A stretch of 64,000 bases of DNA from Chitinophagaceae bacterium (GTDB lineage: Bacteria; Bacteroidota; Bacteroidia; Chitinophagales; Chitinophagaceae): contig JAACZQ010000009.1 in NCBI GenBank assembly GCA_009996675.1, positions 1 to 64,000 on the forward strand, written 5' to 3'. Of this stretch, positions 19,720 through 28,613 are shown piece by piece. How positions within the stretch are numbered: the first letter of the stretch is position 1; every line of letters starts with the position of its first letter. Under the pieces are notes generated by a model. It did not search any database, was not told the DNA's origin, and saw only the letters and a list, made by a program, of their open reading frames with translations. The translations under genes were made by a program, and so were the position numbers.

Positions 19720-20397
19720 ATGGCCTATATCCTAAACATCGATACCGCAACCGATTTTGCCAGTGTATGTATCAGTGCAGATGGTACCATACTGGCCATG
19801 GAGCAAAATGCCACGCAACAGCAGCATGCTTCTTTTCTGCAACCGGCTATTCAAAAAATGACAAAAACCACCGGCATCAGCCTGTCTATGCTGGATGCCG
19901 TATCGGTTAGTGCCGGTCCGGGTAGTTATACCGGCTTACGGGTAGGTATGGCCAGTGCCAAGGGTATCTGTTATGCGCTCCAAAAACCACTGATTACCAT
20001 CAATACCCTGCAGGTGATGGCCTATGCTGCCAGAGAAGCCAATACCGATGCCGATACGTTCTTTTACTGCCCTATGATAGATGCCAGGCGAATGGAAGTA
20101 TTTACGGCTGTATACAATGCCAGCCTGGAGCCCGTATGGGAGCCACAAGCCATGATACCCACCGAAGAATCCTTCGAAACCCTGTTCAGGCAAGGCTTTA
20201 TTTGCTTTTCCGGAAACGGTTGCGAAAAATTAAAGCCAATTTTAAGCAAGCCCCATGCCCGCTTCTCTGAGGCGCAACACCACGCCGGACACCTGGCAGC
20301 CCTTTCGCATGAAAGCCTTGCCAGGCAAGCATTTGCTGAGATTGCCTATGCCGAACCTTTTTATGTGAAAGCATTTTTCGATACCCGCAAATCCTGA
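19720..20397 (+). CDS. tsaB: tRNA threonylcarbamoyladenosine biosynthesis protein TsaB
   Basis: ILNIDTATDFASVCIS, VSAGPGSYTGLRVGMASAKGICYALQKPLI. Confidence 0.93.
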   Translation: MAYILNIDTATDFASVCISADGTILAMEQNATQQQHASFLQPAIQKMTKTTGISLSMLDAVSVSAGPGSYTGLRVGMASAKGICYALQKPLITINTLQVMAYAAREANTDADTFFYCPMIDARRMEVFTAVYNASLEPVWEPQAMIPTEESFETLFRQGFICFSGNGCEKLKPILSKPHARFSEAQHHAGHLAALSHESLARQAFAEIAYAEPFYVKAFFDTRKS

Positions 20398-20517
20398 AAA
20401 ATAAGCCCCGGAGCACCTGCCAGGCCGTTGTATGCAAAAAATAACATATAAAAAGTAAATAGTTCTCCTATCTTTACGAATGGAATTGTAGTTTGTAAAC
20501 CCCCAATTTATCTAGAC

Positions 20518-20853
20518 ATGAGTCAGACACTACAGGCCGTTGTATTATCCAATGGTAAATCACCTATTAAGGTAGATTTCCTGCACACGAAGAAAGCAGC
20601 CCTAATTCTTCGGTCTATCAACCACAAGCTGCGCCAGCAAATTGTAAAACTGCTGGACGAGCACCAGAAAATGACCGTTACGGAAATTTATGTGAAGCTC
20701 CGACTGGAACAGTCCGTTGCCTCACAGCACCTGGCCATTTTGCGAAGAGCCGGTATTGTAAGCACCAACAGAGATGGCAAGTTCATCTTTTATTCGGTGA
20801 ATTACACCCGTCTGGCAGAAGTGGTTGGATTTGTGGAATCACTGGTAAACTGA
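20518..20853 (+). CDS. ArsR-family winged-helix regulator
   Basis: LILRSINHKLRQQIVKLLDEHQKMTVTEIYVKLRLEQSVASQHLAILRRAGIVSTNRDGKFIFYSVN. Confidence 0.9.
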   Translation: MSQTLQAVVLSNGKSPIKVDFLHTKKAALILRSINHKLRQQIVKLLDEHQKMTVTEIYVKLRLEQSVASQHLAILRRAGIVSTNRDGKFIFYSVNYTRLAEVVGFVESLVN

Positions 20854-20895
20854 CAATTTGCCCGGATACCGGAGCTTTAAGCCGCTTGCGCTGGG

Positions 20896-20922
20896 TTGGC
20901 CTGATCCTTGACACTATCTTTG
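20896..20922 (+). promoter_or_regulatory. Bacteroidetes-type promoter candidate
   Basis: TTG-N16-TATCTTTG (consensus TAnnTTTG) 20 nt upstream of the ATG of the MBL-rhodanese gene. Confidence 0.5.
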
Positions 20923-20941
20923 CTGCATAAATTAGTAAAGC

Positions 20942-22357
20942 ATGTTTGTTAAGCAATTATATACAGGCTGTCTCAGTGAAGCGGCTTATTATGTTGAAAG
21001 TGATGGTATTGCTGCTGTCATTGATCCTTTGCGGGATATTGAAGAATACCTGCAACTGGCCAAAGAACGCAATGCCAGCATCCGCTATATTTTCGAAACC
21101 CATTTTCATGCCGATTTTGTGAGTGGTCACCTCGACCTTGCTGCTGCTACCGGAGCAACCATTGTGTATGGTCCCGGTACTGAAACCACATTCCCGGTAC
21201 ATGTTGCCCAAGACGGTGAAAAGTTTACCATCGGTAAAATATCACTCGAAGTGCTGCATACACCTGGTCATACGCTGGAGAGCAGCTGTTATTTACTGAA
21301 AGATGAAAACGGAAAGAATAAAGCCGTTTTCACCGGTGATACTTTGTTTGTAGGTGATGTAGGACGTCCCGATCTCGCCCAGAAAGGCAATGATATTACC
21401 ATGACCGATCTGGCCGGTATGCTGTATGATAGCCTTCAGCAAAAAATCATGCCCCTCGAAGATGATGTAATCGTTTACCCGGCCCATGGTGCAGGCAGCA
21501 GTTGTGGTAAAAACCTTGGCCCGGAAACATTCAGCACGATTGGTGAACAAAAACAATCCAATTATGCTTTGCAGGCAGCCGATAAAGAAGCATTCATACA
21601 GGCAGTAACAGACGGACTTGCAGCTCCCCCGCAATATTTTCCCATCAATGCCCGTATCAATAAAGAAGGATATGAAAGCTTGGATGCGGTATTGAATCAG
21701 GGTATGCAGGCATTGGATATTGCCGCTTTTAAAACGGCCGCCGCCGACCCCGATACGCTTATCCTCGATACACGTCATGCTGGTATTTTCACACAAGGTT
21801 TTGTACCCGGATCCATCAGCATCGGTCTTGAAGGCAGGTTTGCCGAATGGGCCGGTAGTTTATTGCCCTTCACCAAAAATCTGTTGCTGGTAACTGAAGC
21901 CGGCATGGAAAAAGAATCCATCATACGCCTGGCTCGCGTGGGCTTCAGCCGGTTTGCTGGTCACCTGGCGGGTGGTTTTGAAGCCTGGACCAATGCCGGT
22001 GAAAAAACAGATATGCTGATTGATGTAGAAGCAGATGAAATGGCGATGGACTTACCCTTCGATCCCAATATGGTGATTGTAGATGTGCGCAAAGAAACAG
22101 AATTCGGCAACGGACATATCCGCGAAGCCATCAATATACCATTGAGTGAACTCACAGATCCCGGCAGTATGGCCGATCTCGAAGAGAACCACAATATCTA
22201 TGTGCATTGCGCCGGTGGTTACCGCAGCGTAATTGCCTGCTCCCTGCTCAAACGCGAAGGCATCCACAACCTCCGCAATGTTACCGGTGGCTGGAGCGCC
22301 ATCAAAGAATTGTCGGATAAGTTTACCATTGAGAAAGACGCAACGGTAGTGAATTGA
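20942..22357 (+). CDS. MBL-fold persulfide dioxygenase with two rhodanese domains
   Basis: MBL motif THFHADFVSGH and GDTLFVGDVGRPDL; second rhodanese YVHCAGGYRS carries a Cys; first rhodanese (LLVTEAGMEKES) does not. Confidence 0.9.
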   Translation: MFVKQLYTGCLSEAAYYVESDGIAAVIDPLRDIEEYLQLAKERNASIRYIFETHFHADFVSGHLDLAAATGATIVYGPGTETTFPVHVAQDGEKFTIGKISLEVLHTPGHTLESSCYLLKDENGKNKAVFTGDTLFVGDVGRPDLAQKGNDITMTDLAGMLYDSLQQKIMPLEDDVIVYPAHGAGSSCGKNLGPETFSTIGEQKQSNYALQAADKEAFIQAVTDGLAAPPQYFPINARINKEGYESLDAVLNQGMQALDIAAFKTAAADPDTLILDTRHAGIFTQGFVPGSISIGLEGRFAEWAGSLLPFTKNLLLVTEAGMEKESIIRLARVGFSRFAGHLAGGFEAWTNAGEKTDMLIDVEADEMAMDLPFDPNMVIVDVRKETEFGNGHIREAINIPLSELTDPGSMADLEENHNIYVHCAGGYRSVIACSLLKREGIHNLRNVTGGWSAIKELSDKFTIEKDATVVN

Positions 22358-22446
22358 GGGGGTAGTCAGTAGTGAGTAGGATGATTTTTGGGGGTACTGC
22401 AATCACTCAACCAAAAACCACAGACCAAAAACCAAAAACTCATTCC

Positions 22447-23328
22447 TTATATCATCAGGTGTTTATACTTTTCTGCATCTGCTGACCATTTCCAGCGGCG
22501 GTGACTCCAGAGATAATTATCGGGGCGTTTACGCACGGCGGCTTCTACTTTATTCACCAGTAAACGGGTGAGCGCACCTTCGGGATAGCTATTGGGATCG
22601 GTGGTTACCAGCTCCATGTCAACACGATAATGGCCTCTCTTCGTTTTGTAAAAATCAACATACACAACGGCCGTATTATTCATTTTAGCGCCTTTCTCGG
22701 GTCCGCGTGCAAATGGAGCAGGCTTGTCAAAGAAATTGGTCCAGTAGGCTTTGGCAGGGTTCCCTGGGTTCTGATCTGCTACCAGAATCAGCGCATAACG
22801 GTTCCTGGCATATTGGTTAAAATTGTTCTTGAACTCCGTTGCCGGAATCAGCAAAGTGCCAAATCTTGTGCGCAGACGATGAATGATGCGGTCAAAGACC
22901 TTATTCGTTAATGGCATATACACCACCACAAAAGGAAAGCGACAATCCAGTGCTACACCTACGTTTGCAAACTCCCAGTTGAAATAATGCCCGGTAACTA
23001 CCTGTACATTCTGATGACCGGCATACAAGTCATTCAGCACATCGATATTAACGGCAAAACGCTTGCGTAATTCTTTTTCGCTGATGGAGAAGAGTTTAAT
23101 GGTCTCAATAAAAGTGTCAACAAAATTGTGGTAGAATTTTTTGGCGATGGCAATGCGCTCAGCCTCCGTTTTTTCAGGGAAAGCGATCAGCAGGTTATTC
23201 ATCACTATTTTTTTGCGATAGCCAAAGACATAGTATATCAACAGGTAAATACCATCTCCGATAGCGTATAACAACCACCAGGGCAGGAGTGATAATCCAT
23301 AAAACAGGGCGAAAACGATATAATACAT
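22447..23328 (-). CDS. LpxL/HtrB-family lysophospholipid (lipid A) acyltransferase
   Basis: VVTGHYFNWEF, LVADQNPGNPAKAYWTNFFDKPAPFARGPEKGAKMNNTAVV. Start taken as MYYIVFALFYG (23328), since the longer ORF overlaps its neighbour. Confidence 0.88.
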   Translation of the reverse strand: MYYIVFALFYGLSLLPWWLLYAIGDGIYLLIYYVFGYRKKIVMNNLLIAFPEKTEAERIAIAKKFYHNFVDTFIETIKLFSISEKELRKRFAVNIDVLNDLYAGHQNVQVVTGHYFNWEFANVGVALDCRFPFVVVYMPLTNKVFDRIIHRLRTRFGTLLIPATEFKNNFNQYARNRYALILVADQNPGNPAKAYWTNFFDKPAPFARGPEKGAKMNNTAVVYVDFYKTKRGHYRVDMELVTTDPNSYPEGALTRLLVNKVEAAVRKRPDNYLWSHRRWKWSADAEKYKHLMI

Positions 23329-23380
23329 AAACACAGTACTTACAACAGGGCACAAGGTAGCGAAAAAGCCATTGTAGCGC

Positions 23381-24829
23381 TTAAGCAAGCGCCGAGCGCT
23401 CCTGTTCAGCATAGTTGTCCAGCACCATGGTCATACCCAGACAAAGCCAGAACAGGCTTCCTATTTTATCTGTTTCAACCATATCACTACTGGCATTAAT
23501 GGTTAGAATCATCACCAATACCACAGCCGTTACCAGGGCTACTGTTCTGTGAAAAACACTCAGCAAACAGTGATAGCAGCGTTGCAAACGCATCAAGGCA
23601 AACAAAATCATCCCGCAGAAAATAAGTAGTCCGGGCAAACCCTGCTCCAAAGCCGTGAGCAGGTAATAATTGTGTACAGTGGAATGTTCAGGATTATTAC
23701 TCACCCAGGTTTCAAAACGCTTAACGGTATAAGGACGGTAATGGTGGTAAAAACTGGCGGGACCAAAGCCTGTCACCGGTCTTTCAGCAAACATTTTGGC
23801 ACCGGCTACCCAGCGATAAAATCTTTCGGCATTGGATACATCTTTACCCGATACCGTTGCGGATAAATGTTCCGTAAAATCGGTGTGAAAGATGGTCCGG
23901 TCGTGATCGGGAGCCAGCTTAAAATACCGCTGATCCGTTACCAGCCATACCACCGATACCAATACCGCACCTGTGAGGAGTACGGCTACCATTGCCATCC
24001 ATTTTTTACGGATGATCCATACCGCAGCCCCGCCGGTTAGCAATGCCAGCCAGGCCCCGCGGGAATAGGCAAAGAGCAGCGCCAGCAATGTCAGAACCAG
24101 GGCGAGCAATATCCAGGACCTGCCCTTCCGGTACCGGGGCCAGAGATACCATACTGCCCATAAAACGGGCAACAGGCAAACCAGCATGGCAGCATAGTTT
24201 ACGTGGTTACGGAAAAATGGGAAGAGGTGTTTATTGATACTGGCAAAACCAAAACCCGAGCCCCCATGCCTGATCATGGTAATTGCTACAACTGCACCCA
24301 TACTCAGTAAAACGTATTTCGCCCAACGTGTTATTTGCAATGGCGTGTGCAGCCATACAGATGGTAAAATGGCAAAGGGAAAAATGTACCAGCACTTAGC
24401 CAGCAGGAATTTAAAAGCGGGTAATTTATCTTCCGCAAAAACCGTACTGATGCCAATCCAGGTTACATGCAATAATATCAACGTGAATAACGGATGCCGG
24501 CTAACAGCAACGGGAAAAGTATATGGCCGGTGACACCAGAGCAGCAAAGCCATACCCGTAAGCAGCAACATCAATATTTCATCGGGGAAATCAATACCCA
24601 ATGCCGGTGTGATATTCAACTCGGTAGATAAGGGCAATACCATCCATAACAGCAAATAAAGTTTCGCAGGCGTATGAACCAGATTGGTAAGTGCCAAGGG
24701 AACAACTAAATAAAGCAATGGCAAAAGCAGGTACCACCATTCATAGGTCAACAGATACACAGCGCCCGAGAGCAGGAAGATAAGAAAGCCCAGTCCAATG
24801 CGTTGTGTATAGCTGAGGGTGGTGAGCAC
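23381..24829 (-). CDS. O-antigen ligase/Wzy-like polysaccharide polymerase family membrane protein
   Basis: Polytopic; YSRGAWLALLTGG and GFGPASFYHHY...NPEHSTVHNYYLLTALEQGLPGLL, typical of the O-antigen ligase domain. Confidence 0.85.
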   Translation of the reverse strand: MLTTLSYTQRIGLGFLIFLLSGAVYLLTYEWWYLLLPLLYLVVPLALTNLVHTPAKLYLLLWMVLPLSTELNITPALGIDFPDEILMLLLTGMALLLWCHRPYTFPVAVSRHPLFTLILLHVTWIGISTVFAEDKLPAFKFLLAKCWYIFPFAILPSVWLHTPLQITRWAKYVLLSMGAVVAITMIRHGGSGFGFASINKHLFPFFRNHVNYAAMLVCLLPVLWAVWYLWPRYRKGRSWILLALVLTLLALLFAYSRGAWLALLTGGAAVWIIRKKWMAMVAVLLTGAVLVSVVWLVTDQRYFKLAPDHDRTIFHTDFTEHLSATVSGKDVSNAERFYRWVAGAKMFAERPVTGFGPASFYHHYRPYTVKRFETWVSNNPEHSTVHNYYLLTALEQGLPGLLIFCGMILFALMRLQRCYHCLLSVFHRTVALVTAVVLVMILTINASSDMVETDKIGSLFWLCLGMTMVLDNYAEQERSALA

Positions 24830-24833
24830 TCGA

Positions 24834-25691
24834 TTATTTTTTGCGATCGCTTAATAATACCAACACTGTTCCGAACAACAGAGCCGCCAGTCCGGATGCC
24901 AGTATGACCATGGGTTTATCCGGACGCTCGGCACGTACTGCCGGTGACGCTGCTTGCAATACATGTAATAAAGCCGGTAACTGGCTGCTGATTAACTGCA
25001 ACTCGGTCTGCGTTTTACGATACTGCTGTAAGTCCTGCAAAACAGATTGCTGGTGCGCCAAGAGCAGGGCTGCTTGCGGAGCATCGGCCCGCCGCATACT
25101 ATCGGCCAGTGAACGATAAGTTTTTTCCGCTTCTACAATAGCATGGTCCAATTGTTCCCGGTTGGTCTGGTAATAGGTTAGCAATATAGCTGAACCCGTT
25201 TTTTCAATCAGCCGGATCATGGCATTTACAATATTGGCAGAGAGTTGCTTATCTTTTGTCCAGATATAAATTTCCAGCTGCCCTTCGTCGGTCCGGATAA
25301 AACGAAGGTCTTGTTGCAATCGTTTGGCTGCTTTGGCAATTTGTATGGGCAGGCTATCGCCGCTGGTCTGGTAATAGTTAACCAGATCAAATTCAGTAAC
25401 CAGTTCCTGGTAATGATCCCCCAGCATACCCATGCCCATCAGGCGGTCGAGGTCATCCCCGGAACCGAACTGGGAATAGAGTTCACGGATGTTTTCGTGA
25501 AAGAGGCTGGCTTTATCGGCCAGTAAAGGATTGGCGGCCACCAGCCGGGCGGACGATTTATAATAGGGCGGAACAATAAATACGGCTACTGTTGCCAGCA
25601 CCATGGTGGTGAGCACCAGGAACAACAATGTTTTCCACCTGGCTTTGAGTGTGGCGATGGCACCCACCGCGTTGAATTCAGCGCTTTGCAT
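24834..25691 (-). CDS. Wzz-like chain-length determinant protein
   Basis: N-terminal TM, FIVPPYYKSSARLVA motif, coiled-coil middle, C-terminal TM. Confidence 0.75.
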   Translation of the reverse strand: MQSAEFNAVGAIATLKARWKTLLFLVLTTMVLATVAVFIVPPYYKSSARLVAANPLLADKASLFHENIRELYSQFGSGDDLDRLMGMGMLGDHYQELVTEFDLVNYYQTSGDSLPIQIAKAAKRLQQDLRFIRTDEGQLEIYIWTKDKQLSANIVNAMIRLIEKTGSAILLTYYQTNREQLDHAIVEAEKTYRSLADSMRRADAPQAALLLAHQQSVLQDLQQYRKTQTELQLISSQLPALLHVLQAASPAVRAERPDKPMVILASGLAALLFGTVLVLLSDRKK

Positions 25692-25720
25692 AGAACAAGT
25701 TACAAAAAGGAAACGGATGA

Positions 25721-26200
25721 CTAACGATCGGTATCGGGTAAAACCACCACATTGCGGTCGAGGCTTTCCTCCAGTGAAATAAAGGTTTCGGTTCTTTCAA
25801 TCCCTTTGATCTTTTGCAGTTCATCGTGTAAAACATGACGCAATTGCTGGATATCTTTACAAACGATTTCTGCAAAAATGCTGTAGTTACCGGTGGTATA
25901 GTTCAGCCGGACGATCTGGGGGATCTTTTTCAGTTCTTTGGCTACGGTATCGTAGAGGGAGCTTTTCTCGAGGTAAATGCCAATAAAGGCAATGACATCA
26001 TAACCCAGGGCTTTGAGGTCAACCGATAATTTTTTACCTTTCACGATCTTCAGCTCTTCGAGTTTCTTGATACGGACATGAATGGTACCCCCCGACACAA
26101 AGAGTTTTTTACCCAGGTCGGCATAGGATATTTCTGCATCCTCCATCATTTCCTGGATGATCTGGTAATCCAGTTTGTCAAGATTTAATTTCAGGGACAT
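25721..26200 (-). CDS. Lrp/AsnC family transcriptional regulator
   Basis: LDKLDYQIIQEMMEDAEISYADLGKKLFVSGGTIHVRIKKLEELKIV HTH and C-terminal RAM-like domain. Confidence 0.93.
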   Translation of the reverse strand: MSLKLNLDKLDYQIIQEMMEDAEISYADLGKKLFVSGGTIHVRIKKLEELKIVKGKKLSVDLKALGYDVIAFIGIYLEKSSLYDTVAKELKKIPQIVRLNYTTGNYSIFAEIVCKDIQQLRHVLHDELQKIKGIERTETFISLEESLDRNVVVLPDTDR

Positions 26201-26228
26201 TTTGGCAATCAATTTTAGAAATAATTCA

Positions 26229-26289
26229 TTCAATAATCAAATTTATTGAACAATTTCTATATTTTCAAAATATTTGTTGAAATATTTGT
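26229..26289. promoter_or_regulatory. Candidate Lrp/AsnC autoregulatory region
   Basis: Perfect inverted repeat TTCAATAA-N6-TTATTGAA (26229-26250) plus direct repeat AATATTTGT (26269 and 26281). Confidence 0.4.
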
Positions 26290-26377
26290 AATAAACAGGC
26301 TATTTATCGTAATATTGTGTTGTCAAATAATGACAGTCCACCCGGACTTCAACGCTTGATTCAGTTCTTATCAATAC

Positions 26378-26545
26378 TGTGGGGTGATGAAATTTTCGGC
26401 AGACATGCCCTCTTGTCTCGGGGGTGAGGATAACAGGATAAACTTAGCATAGAGCCCCCAACGGTTCCGTTGGGGTCCAGGGTCGACCACTGAACTTTGT
26501 GCTTCTGCTAACTGCCTCGTGGAGGTTCGATCCCTCCCCCTACAG
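26378..26545 (+). ncRNA. tRNA-like / possible compact tmRNA-like RNA (candidate)
   Basis: 5' TGTGGGG pairs with 3' CCCTACA (7 bp, one G.U); perfect T-arm GGAGG-TTCGATC-CCTCC adjacent; D-region ATTTTCGGCAGACATG resembles the tmRNA GGATTCGACAGGCATG; followed by a rho-independent terminator. Confidence 0.4.
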
Positions 26546-26813
26546 CATTAAGCCACGCAGCAATGGGTGGCTTTTTTTATTGTCGTAATCGATGCTTCTG
26601 CTAACTGTCCGCCTCAGGCGGATTCGATCCCTCCCCCTACAGCATTAAGCCACGCAGCAATGGGTGGCTTTTTTATTGTCGTAATCGATGCTTCTGCTAA
26701 CTGTCCGCCTCGGCGGATTCGATCCCTCCCCCTAAAGCACTAAGCCACGCAGCAATGGATGGCTTTTTTATTGTTGCAATCGATGCTTCTGCTAACTGTC
26801 CGCCTCAGGCGGA
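26501..26813 (+). repeat. Tandem direct repeats (93, 96, 95 bp plus a partial fourth copy) of the RNA 3' end and terminator
   Basis: Units start gcttctgctaactg at 26501, 26594, 26690 and 26785; each full unit carries ttcgatccctccccctaMagcaYtaagccacgcagcaatggRtggctttttt. Confidence 0.9.
26550..26578 (+). terminator. Rho-independent terminator after the tRNA-like RNA
   Basis: AGCCAC-N10-GTGGCT followed by a run of T. Confidence 0.75.
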
Positions 26814-26835
26814 AAGGCTTTTCATTAATCAACAC

Positions 26836-27654
26836 TCACCGCTCTTCTCTCCCCAGCCACAGCAATGCATTTAGCAATAACCGATTCTGCACCACACTGC
26901 TGAAGGAAGAGGATAAAGCCTTATTGGTTCCGCCATAATCCATATCGTTATGCCCCATATTCATATATATCATACGGTATTTGCTGTTCGTCCACACCAC
27001 CGGGTAATAGCCACTATGCCATATTTCATGGGCTTTGGGACCGGTGCCCAGGGGAAAACTGGCTGAGTCAATGGATAAGAGAATACAGATATCTGGGTTA
27101 TATCGAAGGTCTTTTTCCCAACGATACCATTCATTGGGTGCAGTGCGGAAAGTGTCCGGAATATTTTGTAAAACCGGGTGACCAGCACCCTCCTTCCGCA
27201 AGATGGCTGCCGTAGGCCGCCAGGTATTACTCAGGTATTGTCCGGTTCCGAGTAAGCGGTTATGATACCAGTCCCAGTCCTGCGGATAAGCCGAGGGTGT
27301 TAAGGCAAAAGCCGAAAAATGAAACCCGATAAACCCACCACCCTTTTCCATATAATCCTCAAAAGCAGCCCTTTGTTCCGGTGCTTCGGGGCGGGTATCC
27401 AGGAAAAGAACCACCTGGTATGATTGCAGGAAATCGGCATTAAGATGTTGCCAGTTACTGGTAGTATCGTATTGAAAATGATATTTCTTAGCCTGCTCCG
27501 GGAACCAACGATTCGCTTCTGCCACAAATGAAATATGCGCCGGGTCGTTTTTCCCCGTAAAAAATGCAATCACTTTAAATGGCTTTTGTCCCGCTACCGC
27601 AGTACAGTAAAGGGAAATAAAGAGCAGGGATTTGAAAGCAGCAGAACGCAGCAT
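26836..27654 (-). CDS. ThuA-like domain secreted protein
   Basis: Signal peptide; GGGFIGFHFSAFALTPSAYPQDWDWYHNRLLG and PVVWTNSKYRMIYMNMGHNDMDYG motifs. Confidence 0.9.
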   Translation of the reverse strand: MLRSAAFKSLLFISLYCTAVAGQKPFKVIAFFTGKNDPAHISFVAEANRWFPEQAKKYHFQYDTTSNWQHLNADFLQSYQVVLFLDTRPEAPEQRAAFEDYMEKGGGFIGFHFSAFALTPSAYPQDWDWYHNRLLGTGQYLSNTWRPTAAILRKEGAGHPVLQNIPDTFRTAPNEWYRWEKDLRYNPDICILLSIDSASFPLGTGPKAHEIWHSGYYPVVWTNSKYRMIYMNMGHNDMDYGGTNKALSSSFSSVVQNRLLLNALLWLGREER

Positions 27655-27765
27655 CGGGATTTCTGTTAATGGTCTTTTAAAGATAGTAAAACCAGGGCTT
27701 GTACTTTTTTGAAACAGGGTTCTTTCAGCAGATCGTTTTATTTTAGCAGCCCGAAGAACCCTGAC

Positions 27766-28584
27766 ATGAGCAGCTCCGCTAAATCTTTTACTTATACCCT
27801 GGTTGCATCGGTGGTCACATTTGGATTGATGTCGGCCCTGGTAACCCGGTCTTCCGTAACCAAAGGCCCCGGCATAGCATCCTTTGCCGCAACGGAAGAG
27901 CCTGTAAAAAAGAAATTACCGCTTAAATACATCTACCTGAGCTTCGATGATGGCCCCCTGCATGGGAGCGATCGGATCGACAGTATTGTCAAAGCCGAAC
28001 GCATTAAAATCAGTGTATTCCTGGTGGGACGACAGTTGCAGGTGAGTAAACAGCTGGGGGAATACGTTAAAATGTATGAGGAAAATCCTTTTGTGGAATC
28101 CTATAACCACAGTTATTCGCATGCAAACAGTCATTACCAATCCTATTACAAAGACCCTGTTCAGGTACTAAACGATATCATCAAAAACGAAGAGGCTTTG
28201 AAGCTTCATTTCAAAATTGTACGTTTACCCGGACGGAATATCTGGCGTGTGGGTAACCGCAAAAGAGATGATGGTAATAGTGGTGCGGCGGCGGCAGATA
28301 CCCTGGCCGCACATGGCTATACGTTATACGGATGGGACCTGGAATGGCGGCACGACCCCAAAACAGGCAAACCCACGCAAACAGCCGATTCCATAGCCCG
28401 TGCAGTGGAAAGTCGTTTAGAAGCCGGAGGCACATTCACCAAAGACCATATTGTTTTACTCATACATGATGAAATGTTCCGGGAAGAACTGGCTGGCAAT
28501 GAGCTATACCAACTGATCCGGAAACTGCGCAGCCATGAGAATTATGTGTTTGAACACCTGCGTTTCTATCCCACCAAACCATAG
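27766..28584 (+). CDS. Polysaccharide deacetylase (NodB-like)
   Basis: YIYLSFDDGPLHGSDRIDSIV, ESYNHSYSHANSHY, VRLPGRNIWRV. ATG 27766 gives a better N-terminus than 27709. Confidence 0.85.
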   Translation: MSSSAKSFTYTLVASVVTFGLMSALVTRSSVTKGPGIASFAATEEPVKKKLPLKYIYLSFDDGPLHGSDRIDSIVKAERIKISVFLVGRQLQVSKQLGEYVKMYEENPFVESYNHSYSHANSHYQSYYKDPVQVLNDIIKNEEALKLHFKIVRLPGRNIWRVGNRKRDDGNSGAAAADTLAAHGYTLYGWDLEWRHDPKTGKPTQTADSIARAVESRLEAGGTFTKDHIVLLIHDEMFREELAGNELYQLIRKLRSHENYVFEHLRFYPTKP

Positions 28585-28613
28585 GATAGCCGCCGGGTTT
28601 TAAATAACCAACC

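Noticed and set aside
26378-26545. tRNA gene interrupted by a group I intron
   Set aside because: Only about 90 nt beyond a tRNA length, and no group I core motifs (P3-P7 consensus) are visible.
26501-26813. CRISPR array
   Set aside because: Repeats of 93-96 bp are contiguous, with no unique spacers, and contain terminators; no cas genes nearby.
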